Source of the DNA: Panopea generosa
Taxonomy: Eukaryota > Mollusca > Bivalvia > Adapedonta > Hiatellidae
Assembly: GCA_029582155.1 (NCBI GenBank)
Contig: CM055901.1
Location: 48,915,228 to 48,979,227, forward strand
Direction: 5' to 3'
DNA length: 64,000 nucleotides
Shown here: positions 14,401-26,400 of the stretch, in pieces
Numbering within the stretch: position 1 is the first letter of the stretch
Layout: every line of letters begins with the position of its first letter
Notes under the pieces: generated by a model
What the model was told of the DNA's origin: nothing
The model's input: the letters and a program-made list of their open reading frames with translations, nothing else
The model's database searches: none
Program-made: the position numbers and the translations under genes

Positions 14401-17400
14401 GTTTCTTTATGAGTTTTGCTGAACAATTTCACAGTGATCATAATCTTGACTTTGTGAAGAATTGATGAAGATATTATTTTTAAAAAAAACACAGCTTTAC
14501 TATCTTATATTTAAAAATATTTTATTTTATCTTTTGCTTCTTTCCATTGTTTTTATATTTTTTGCATTTTTACTTTCATAGACTAGAAAAAAAGATGTTT
14601 TATATTTGAAAATAGATTTTTACTGTTGTCTGTTTTGAGACACAACTGGCAAACATGCTTTGTCTTATGTAGCTATGGCAACACAAGTTTGGCTTTTACA
14701 GAACATTTGGTGTGTCATTGCTAGCATGTGGACACATGGTTGAACCCCTATGTTATTGTTTAACTACCTTTGAAGTGTATTTAAGTTATGTTTAAGCTGC
14801 AATTATACCTCAGTTTTACATTTTTACTAGCTTTTACTTTGTAGTCTATTTAGTACATACATAATTATATACATATATGTATGTCTTGTTTGAGAGGCAT
14901 GTTTTACCCAAAGCCTTTTTGGCTTTTGACACAATTTATGGACCTTATCTTATCCTTACATAATAATATTATTCAGTGCTGGTTACTATCTTGAGAAGAA
15001 ACTGGTTCAGTTCTAGTTAACAATTTCAGAACTACTGGCTACAATCTTGAGAAGAAACTGGTTCAGTACTAGTAACCAACTTCATAAGAACTGGTTAGAA
15101 TCTTGAAAAGAAACTGGTTCAGTACTAGTTACCAATTTCAGAAGAGCTGGTTAGAATCTTGAAAAAAAACTGGTTCAGTACTAGTAACCAACTTCAGAAG
15201 TACTGGCTACAATCTTGAGAAGAAACTTGTTCAGTACTAGTTTCCAACTTCAGAAGTACTGGTTACAATCTTGAGAAGAAACTGGTTCAGTACTAGTTTC
15301 CAACTTCAGAAGTACTGGTTACAATCTCTAGAAGAAACTGGTTCAGAACTAGTTACCAGCTTCTGAAGTACTGGCTACAATCTTGAGAAGAAACTGGTTC
15401 AGTACTAGTTACTAACTTCAGAAGTACTGGCTACAATCTTGAGAAGAAACTGGTTTAGCACTTGTTACCAATTTCAGAAGTACTGGTTACAATCATGAGA
15501 AAAAACTGGTTCAGTACTAGTTACCAGCTTCAGAAGTACTGGCTACAATCTTGAGAAGAAACTGGTTCAGCTTTAGTTACCAACTTCAGAAGTACTGGCT
15601 ACAATCTTGAGAAGAAACTGGTTCAGCACTATTTACCAACTTCAGAAGTACTGGTTACGATCTTGAGAAGAAATTGTCTCATTACTGACTACCAACTTGA
15701 AAAGAACTAGTTCAGTACTGGTAACTAGCTTGAGAAGAAATTGGTTCAGTACCAATTAATAGCTTGAGAAGAAACTGGTTCAGTACAGGTAACCATTATA
15801 ACAAGGAACTGGTTCAGTACTGGTTACCAGCTTGAGAAGAAACTGGTTCAATACCAGTTACCATCTTGAGAAGAAACTGGTTCAGTACTAGTAATCATTA
15901 CAAGAAGGAACTGGGTCAGTACTGGTTACAATCTTGAGAAGAAACTGGTTCAGTACTAGTTTCCAACTTCAGAAGTACTGGTTACAATCTCTAGAAAAAC
16001 TTGTTCAGAACTAGTTACCAGCTTCTGAAGTACTGGCTACAATCTTGAGAAGAAACTGGTTCAGTACTAGTTACTAACTTCAGAAGTACTGGCTACAATC
16101 TTGAGAAGAAACTGGTTCAGCACTAGTTACTAACTTCAGAAGTACTGGCTACAATCTTTAGAAGAAACTGGTTTAGCACTTGTTACCAATTTCAGAAGTA
16201 CTGGTTACAATCATGAGAAAAAACTGGTTCAGTACTAATTACCAGCTTCAGAAGTACTGGCTACAATCTTGAGAAGAAACTGGTTCAGCACTAGTTACCA
16301 ACTTCAGAAGTACTGGCTACAAGCTTGAGAAGAAACTGGTTCAGCACTATTTACCAACTTCAGAAGTACTGGTTACGATCTTGAGAAGAAACTGTCTCAT
16401 TACTGACTACCAACTTGAAAAGAAACTAGTTCAATACTGGTTATTAGCTTGAGAAGAAATTGGTTCAGTACCAATTACCAGCTTGAGAAGAAACTGGTTC
16501 AGTATGGGTAACCTTTATAACAAGGAACTGGTCCAGTACTGGTAACCAGCTTAAGAAGAAACTGGTTCAATACCAGTTACCATCTTGAGAAGAAACTGGT
16601 TCAGTACTAGTAATCATTACAAGAAGGAACTGGTTCAGTACTGGTTACAATCTTGAGAAGAAACTGGTTTAGTACTGGTTACCATCTTGAGAAGAAACTG
16701 GTTCAGTACTGGTTACCATCTTGAAAAGAAAATGGTTCAGTACTGGTTACCATCTTGAGAAGAAACTGGTACTGTACTGGTAACCATCTTGAGAAGAAAC
16801 TGGTTCAGTACTGGTAACCATCTTGAGAAGAAACTGGTATAGTACTGGTAACCATTATAAGAAGGAACTGATTCAGTACTGGTAACCATCATAAGAAGGA
16901 ACTGGTTTAGGACTGGTTACAATCTGGAGAAGAAATTGGTTCAGTTCTGGTTACCATCTTGAGAAGACTGGTTCAGTACTGGTTACTATCTTGAGAAGGA
17001 ACTGGTTCAGTACTGGTAACCATCATAAGAAGGAACTGGTTCAGTACTGGTAACCATCATAAGAAGGAACTTGTTCAATACTGGTAACAATCTTGAGAAG
17101 AAACTGGTTAACCATTATAACAAGGGACTGGTTCAGTACTGGTTTCCAGCTTAAGAAGAAACTGGTTCAGTAATGGTAACCATCATAAGAAGGAATTGGT
17201 TCAGTACAGGTTACCAGCTTGAGAAGAAACTGGTTCAGTACTTGTAACCATCATAAGAGAAACTGGTTCAGTACTGGTTACCATTACAAGAAGAAACTGG
17301 TTCAGTACTGGTTACCATCTTGAGAAGAAACTGGTTAAGTACTGGTTACCTTCTTGAGAAGACTGTTTCAGTACTGGTTACCATCTTGAGAAGATACTAG

Positions 17401-20400
17401 TTCAGTACTGGTTACCATCATAAGAGGGAACTGGTTCAGTACTGGCTACCAGCTTGAGAAGAAACTGGTTCAGTACTGGTAGTCATCATAAGAAGAAAAT
17501 GGTTCAGTTCTGGTAACCATCATAAGAAGGAACTGGTTTAGTACTGGTTACCATCTTGAGAAGAAACTGGTTAAGTACTGGTTACCATCTTGAGAAGACT
17601 AGTTCAGAACTGGTTACCATCTTGAGAAGATACTGGTACAGTTCTGGCTACCAGCTATTTAATCCTGTGGTGATACATGTACACTTTCATGTAGAGCTGC
17701 TGGTAACTTGCACCAGTATGTACCATATGTCATGTACCATATTACATGTACCATATATGATGTACCATATGTCATGTAACATATATGATAGTACATATTC
17801 CATGTACTATATATGACATACCATGTACCATATGCCATGTACTAGGTGTCATGTATCATATGCCATGTACTAGGTGTCTTGTATCGTATACCATGTACAT
17901 ATACCATGTACCATATGCCATGTAATATATGCCATGTACCATATGTCATGTACTATATGCCATGTACTCTATGCTTTGAAACATATACCATGTATCATTT
18001 ACCATATGCCATGTACAATATGGCATATACCATTTGTCATATACCATGTACCAGTTGTCGTGAACCATATGTCATGTACCATATGTCATGTACAATATGT
18101 AATGTCCCATACGTCATATACCAGTTTTCAATAACCATATGCCATGTACCATATGTAATATATCAGTTACCATTTACCATATGCAATGTACAATATGGCA
18201 TGTACCATATGTCATATACCATATGGCATGTTCCATATGCCATGAACCAGTTGTCAGGAACCATATTGTATGTACCATATGCCATGCACCATATGCCATG
18301 TACCAGTTTCAATGTACCATATGCCATGTACAATTTGTCATGTTCCATATGCCATGTACCAGGTACCATGTGACATACATCATGTGACATATGCCATGTA
18401 CCAGTTATCGTGTACCATATGCCATGAACCATATGTCATGTACCAGTTGCCATGTACCAGTTGTCATGTGCCATATGTCATGTACCAGTTGTCATGTGCC
18501 AATTGTCATGTACCATATTACCAGTTACCATTAAGAAAATATTCATGTATGTGAAATGGTAATTACAAATTAAAGTAAGTTATAAAATTGAAATAAGACT
18601 TGCAAATAACTTGTAAAATAATGAAAATTACTAAAAGTGCAAATTAATTAAAATTACTAAAATGCATATTAACTGCTTGAAATTACTTTTTCTGCAGCCT
18701 ATGATAACACAAAAATGTATGTTTTTGTGAGACTGTACTGCTGGTTATCTTTTGTGAACAATCTGAAAATGGGTCTGTTATACAGATAGTTAAAAATATG
18801 TTATTAAAAAAAAAGAACATTTATGAATTGTTGGACCCTCAAGGCTGAAAGGAATGACTGTTCAAACATACAAACATACATTCATACATGCACCTTAGGG
18901 TAACACATGTTCCAATGTTGTTATAGAATGGTTAATTGATTAAACGTCTTTTAGTGTTTCCAGATAATATTTTGCATTTTGGGTAAGACAAGAAAATATG
19001 TCGAGTATCTAGTTATAAAACTCATTTCTTATCATCATTCATCATCACAATTGTCACGTTGTCACAGAGTTTGGGTGCAATCTTTTACACAATGGGTACT
19101 TTGATAAATTTCTGTCAACAACTTGGTGGTGATTTAACATTCATGGTTTAGGGTATGTGTCGAAATGCAAATAAAGTCAGTAACTTGCACTCAAACCAAA
19201 TAGACATAATAATAATGATGAGCTGATTTTTTATAAAACTATATCTCATGATTTGTATTTTTCTTAGTATTGGTGAAAAAATTATTTAATTATATCAAAA
19301 TATAAAGCCAGTGCTGCAGATAAACACCATTTTGAGGTATTTAAGCATTGACATTTCTGAAAAAAGTATTAGTTCCCAGAACCTGATATCTCCCAAATCA
19401 GGTCTATTAACCGCCAATGGAAAAAGCAGGGAATTGTATGCCTGTCCCACAATTCATAGCAATTGAATGCTTACTTAACTATGACATCATTCAAACTTCC
19501 CCTGAAGCAACTGACCAATCAGCATGCTCGTAACAATTGCTGTTGAACGGACCCAATCGGGAGAGCTATTAAAAAAGCATTGTAATGTTAAAGTAAGGGG
19601 TTAAATAGTATTGGATTCTGACACTAGTGTTGATTGGTTTATTTTTAATTCATGTAGTAATTTGAATAAAATGTTCATTGTTACCCATAACATTTTGAAA
19701 ATAAGCATTGCATACTAATTTAAGGAGTAATGTATTCATTTGATGGAAAGCTTATCTGGAGCACTGTATAAGGCATGTATAACTACGTACAATAGTACTT
19801 GAATATATTACTATATATAATATATATACAGTTAACTATTTTAGATTTTTCATTGATATTCTTATCTTATAATCTAATTAATTAGATAATAAAGTAATTG
19901 TTTTTGAGAAAAATACAACAGCATACATTGCCAATTACAAAACAATAAAAAGTGTTAAAACATAATTATTCAAATTGATCTTGTAGGTATTTAATAATAG
20001 AATGTTTTAAAAATTCTGTTTTTTCGTCATGTTTTCAACATAAATAATGGATTTGATTGTACAAGCTTTGTTAATACATGTGTTCTGTTTACTTTAGCGA
20101 GACAAGGTACCCCTCCTCCACAGAGACCCACCTCTCCTGAGAGTAAGAACCGCCCTAACTCTGCCTTCTCTGTCAAAAAGGCCAATGAATGGCTGGGTGG
20201 TGGGCGTGATCTTTATTGGGAGTCCATACAGAAGCGGCCAAGATCAGGTCATGTGCCTGGCTGGAAGGAGGGACTTCCTGACAGCATGAAACGCCCCAGG
20301 TCAGCAGCTGCTGCGAGATCATTAAACAGGTAAATGTGGGAGTAGATCTATAAGGCCATAATGAACTAATTGCTAGATTATCATCCCAACCTGCCCCCTA

Positions 20401-23400
20401 ATTTTCGTTGCCCTGACCCTTTTTACTTTCTTTTTTTTTTCTTTTTTCTTTTTTTTTAATAAAATAAGAAATATTTGGATGATAATCTAGCAATTAATTT
20501 ATAATGGCCAAATTGTTGTCAATGTTTGAAACTTTTTTCGAATACATAATAGAGGAATTCAGTATTTTCCTACAAGATCCACAGACTAATATCATTTCAA
20601 TATAAACAGCTAACATGTTCCAGGTGACATGTTCAGCAATTTTTTAAGAGCTCTTTATATGTCTCTGTTTATATTCCTCAGAAATAAAGGAGCCAACCAA
20701 TATCTGACTGGTTTCATGCATTTGGGGATTATCAATACATTGAACTAAATGGGTTTGCTATTCTTTGGATATAAGGGAGGCAATCAATATTTAAATGGTA
20801 TCATGTATTAGAAGATACACTTCTGGTGTTTGGTATTCCCCAGTAATAAGGGGAGCAATCAACATTAAATGGTATCATGTATTGGAAGATACACTAATGG
20901 TGTTTGGTATTCCCCAGGAATAAGGGGAGCAATCATTATTTAGATGGTATCATGTTTTGGAAGATACACTAATGGTGTTTGGTATTCCCCAGAAATAAGG
21001 GGAGCAATCAATATTTAAATGGTATCATGTATTGGAAGATACACTAATGGTGTTTGGTATTCCTCAGAAATAAGGGAAGCATTCAATATTTAAAGGGTAT
21101 CATGTATTGGAAGATACACTAATTGTGTTTGGTATTCTTCAGAAATAAGGGAAGCAATTAATATTTAAATGGTATCATGACTTGGACGATAAATTAATGG
21201 TATTTGGTATTCCTCAGAAATAAGGGAGGCGATCAATACTTAAATGGTATCATGTAATGGAAGATACACCAATTGTGTTTGTTATCTCACAGAAATAAGG
21301 GAGGCAATCAATAGTTAATTGGAAGATACACTAATGGTGTTTGTTCTTTCACAGAAATAAGGGAGGCAATCAATAGTTAATTGGAAGATACACTTATGGT
21401 ACTTGTTATTTCACAGAAATAAGGGAAGCAATCAATACTTAATTAATGGAGCAAAAATTGCAGATATTCTTATTTTTTCAGACAAACACGACGCACAGCT
21501 CCAGTAACACCATCCTCCCTGGCATATGAGGCCATGATGCAAGGTACATAATTTTACTGTAATTGCAACTGTTTAAATTTGAACTCAATAAAAAAAATAT
21601 GTTCTGTACCATCAATTTCATTTTTAATTCTACTGGTCAAAGGCTCGCAGGGTTTATGTCATGGTAAATTGTCTGTCGTCCATCGGTAATTTTTTTTTCT
21701 TGTAGCCGTGATAGCACCTTCATTTTTCATTGAATCTTAACAAAAATTATAACCACAAGATCTTAGACGAGTTATTAAACCAGCGTGATGTGACCACAAA
21801 TGCCCCCCTCCATCATAGGGCTTATAAGTACATTTTAAGAGAAACTTTAAAAAACATTTTCTCTGAAAGTTCAAGGCCCAGACCTTAGATATTTAACATG
21901 TAGCATTGCATGGTGGTCTCCTAAAAGATTTGTTGGAAGAGGAACTTACAAAAAACATTTCATTTGAAATGTTCATCTGTTCATTTGTTGCCAGTAGAGC
22001 GAGAATGATGGACTTTTTTCTCCCATTCATATCAATGACAGACTCTCGATCATGGGTAAACATGTCGCCATTAAACGTCTATCTTTTTCTACAGTTACCA
22101 ACAACAAAGTATGTATTTTCATAGATGTGAAAATACAAATATACAAGATTATGAGATATGTATAAAGAATTAGATGACACAAGTAAATCTAGTCCTAGAT
22201 TTTCATCAGTTCATGACTGTGAGAAGGATATCGTTGTCAGTATTTTCCAAGGGTAAAACTTGTATCTTCAGTGAGCAGAAATGGGAGAAAAATCATATGC
22301 ACTGACCCTCTCTCGAAATATTCCAATTATGAACAGTTCTTATTTGTATCAAGTTTGTGTTAAATATTATATTGGGATTTCAACTAAGTACTACATATTT
22401 AATCTTACTGAGAGATGCATTACACACACAGTTCTTACTCGTATCAAGTTGGTGTTAAATACTATATTGGGATTTCAACTAAGTACTACATATTTAATCT
22501 TACTGAGAGATGCATTACACACACAGTTCTTATTTGTATCAAGTGTGTGTTAAGTATTATATTGGGATTTCAACTAAGTACTACATATTTAATCTTACTG
22601 AGAGATGCATTACACACACAGTTCTTATTCGTATCAAGTTTGTGTTAAGTATTATATTGGGATTTCAACTAAGTACTACATATTTAATCTTACTGAGAGA
22701 TGCATTACACACACAGTTCTTATTTGTATCAAGTTTGTGTTAAGTACTATATTGGGATTTCAACTAAGTACTACATATTTAATCTTACTGAGAGATGCAT
22801 TACACACACAGTTCTTATTTGTATCAAGTTTGTGTTAAGTATTATATTGGGATTTCAGCCAAGTACTATATATTTGATCTTACTGAAGAAACCAAGTATG
22901 AGATAGAATTTTACTAAACGGGTAAATATATCGCACATGGAGTTTAATACTGTTATTTCTTGCATATAATTTAGCTTGGAACAGGGTAAGGTTATTTGTG
23001 GAAATTAATTGCACTGATGTGATTTTATGTGTTTTCCCAAGCACAGTAGCTTTTAATAAAGAAATGTATGAAATATGCAAATATCATTTAAAAAGAGTAC
23101 AACAGTAGTATAATAGTCTGTAGTACGGACCCAGCTCTCCCGACTGGGTCCATTAAATAGCAATGTAGGGAAAGCCACATTTGAGCAAGTTGATTGGTCT
23201 GTTGCTGCCGGGAAAGTTTGACTGAAGTCACAGTTTAGTAAGTGTTCAACTGCTATGAATTGTGGGACAGGTATAGAGTTCCCTATGCTTTCATTGGGAG
23301 TTTATAAAACTGATTCAGGAGATATCAGGTTCTGGGATAGACGAAATATGTGTACAAGAGTGATGAGAAGTTTTAACTAGGTTATGCAATGGCAGAGTTG

Positions 23401-26400
23401 TGGGTGTCATGCAATCTGAAGGTAATGGGTGCAAGCCTTAACTTTGTCACTTAATTTGAGGGCAGTTGGTTCAAGCTTAGGCTGTTACACAAAAACTTAC
23501 TAACTTTAATCTAAGAAATGAATCCAGATGATCATGATTTTAAGACTGGTTTCAGTAAAACTGCATATGGTTTCATTGATATTAATTATATAATAGATAA
23601 ATAACTGGTCAAAACTTAGATAAGTTTTTTAAGTATTTAAGTAAAATGTTAGTGAAACAGAAGCCAAATGGGTTTAATTATTAAATCATAATTAATAGGT
23701 TTAATATAGATCTGTAATTATTAATTTTATACCTGTGTGTATATAAAATGTCTCTCACAATCTTCTGCTTGTTTTCCATGAGCGAGTCACACATTTTAAC
23801 TGCCCATTTATAATATTTGCCGTGTTTTTTTTGCACGAGTGTTCTTGTATTTAGCAGGTGGCCGTGGGTTGTCCCCTCGTGGGTCATATAGTGCACAGAT
23901 ACCCAACATGATGGACTTGTCCGAGTACCAGCCACTATATCATCATCTGGGCCTGCCCCGCCGGCTTGGTTCAGCAGGGTCTGGTGGCTCTCAGGATTAT
24001 TCTACACAGCAAACACATGATACGGTGTATAGGTAGAGCTAGCGACATCAATTCTGCAGTTTTTAAAATTGTATTTGTAGCAGACAGACATACAATATCG
24101 GTTCTAACAATTGCAATTATGAAATTTAGTAATTTTACTGGCTTTTTCTTTCTGAATCAAATGGTGAAACAGTGATTCTCATTTGCTTAAACAAATATTT
24201 TTGCAGGTTTTAATGAAACAGAGGGTGTCATTGAAATGCTACATATTGCCATCTTTTTTTTTTCTTAAGTTTGCAGCTATAAGAAACTTATTTGTTAATT
24301 TTTACCTCCAGAATGTTTTATCTTGTTTATACATACACGACCCATGACCCATAATGCATTATTCAATCATATGCATTAGACATGTAGATGCTAATTCTTA
24401 TGTGAATTACATAACTATGCATTGAATCATTTAGATTGTTATGTTTCTGGAATAATTAATTTATAGAATGGTTATTGTTTGTGAAGATTAAAATGTATAT
24501 AAATATGAATGAATGTGCAGAAATTAAACTGAACTTGGGTATGCAAAATAAAATTAGTGTAATTTTCCAAGTGTAGAGGTCCAGAAAAAAAGTACAGATA
24601 CTGGATTGATTGTGAAAATTAGGAAGGATCTTGTATGTTGTTGATGTATACATCGATGGTCAAGGATTGTAAGGTCACAACGGTATATCAAATAAAGGAC
24701 CACATAGAATTCTAGACCGTCAACATGTATAATATGTACTTAACAAGGATGTTTGCTGTTTTGGAAGTTATTTCACATGCATTTTAAATCTGTATTTTGT
24801 TAACAATATTGATTTAATGTATTTCAAATAGTTTGGTTATTAATTGTTAACATTATATAATACATGTAGTCTGTTTTTGATTATCAAACTCATAATTCCC
24901 AAAAGCACCTGTACTATTATTAGTGTTTTAAAAATGCAAACAAATTCAATTTGACTAAAGAAAAAACAAACAATTATTGTGTAATGACTTTCAAAGTAGA
25001 CATAGGAACTGTACACCAGTGCTAGTAACTCATACAAAGAAATTGTATGTGACACAGCTGTACCAGTGTGTTACACATGTAATGGTATGTGGCATGGCTG
25101 TAACAGTGTGTCGCACATGTAACAGTATGTGGCATGGCTGTAACAGTGTATCGCACATGTAACTGTAAGTGACGCGGCTGTCACAGTGTGTCGCACATGT
25201 AACAGTAAGTGACGCGGCTGTAACAGTGTGTCGCACATGTAATGGTATGTGGTATAGCTGTAACAGTGTGTCGCACATGTAACTGTTAGTGACGTGGCTG
25301 TAACAGTGTGTCGCACATGTAATGGTAAGTGACGCGGCTGTAACAGTGTGTCGCACATGTAACGGTAAATGACGCGGCTGTAACAGTGTGTCTCACATGT
25401 AACGGCATGTGGCATGGCTGTAACAGTGTGTCGCACATGTAACTGTAAGTGACGCAGCTGAAACAGTGTGTCGCACATGTAATGGTAAGTGACGGCTGTA
25501 ACAGTGTGTCGCACATGTAACGGTAAGTGACGCTGCTGTAACAGTGTGTCGCACATGTAACGGTATGTCGTGTGGCTGTCATAGTGTGTCGCACATGTAA
25601 TGGTAAGTGACGTGGCTGTAACAGTGTATCACACATGTAACTGACATGGCTGTAACGGTTAGTGACACGACTGTAACAGTGTATTGCAAATGTAACAGTC
25701 AGTGATACAGCTATAACAGTGTGCACATGTAAAGGTATGTGACATGGCTGTAACAGTGTGTAGCACATATAACAGTATGTGACACGGCTGTAACAGTGTG
25801 TCACACTTGTAACGGTAAGTGACACAGTTGTAACAGTTTGTTACACATCTAACAGTATGTGGCATAGCTGTTAATGTTTGTAATGCAACTGAGGATGTTA
25901 CAACTAATAAAACTGATTCCACACACTTTGGAATAAATAAGGAATGCATATAAGGCTATCTTCATTTTTTTTTACATTTCAGTTGTTTTTAAGCAGAAAT
26001 TATTAGCTGGCACAAATTACTATAGTTCACGAACAGTCCTATAGACATTTGCACTATCAGCATTAATTTTTGTATTATAAGAAAATGATAATCTTTATAG
26101 AAGAAAAACATCAAGTGTATGGGTATATGTAACATCTGTTGTTTTTTTTAATGATTGGTTTACGAATTCTTTTACCGTCTCAAGATCACTTACCTCTCAC
26201 CACTAAGGTCGTAGGTTCGAGTCCCGCTCGCTCCAAAAACTTTATGTGAGAAAGTTTCCAGTTACTTAAGGAAGGACAGTGGTTCTACCCAATCTGACAC
26301 AGTCTGAGGTCTTCCTCCACCAGTAAAACTGGATATGCCGTATATAACCTGAAATGTGTTGAAAATGGCATTAAACCCCATTCAAAAAAAAAAAGAAGAT

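Noticed and set aside
17556..18554. Cys/Tyr/His-rich frames resembling small secreted peptides
   Set aside because: They arise from the 14-bp ACCATATGCCATGT repeat and occur in several frames at once.
25041..25892. Long minus-strand frames (up to 179 codons)
   Set aside because: They consist entirely of the 40-bp tandem repeat, and all three frames read the same peptide words.
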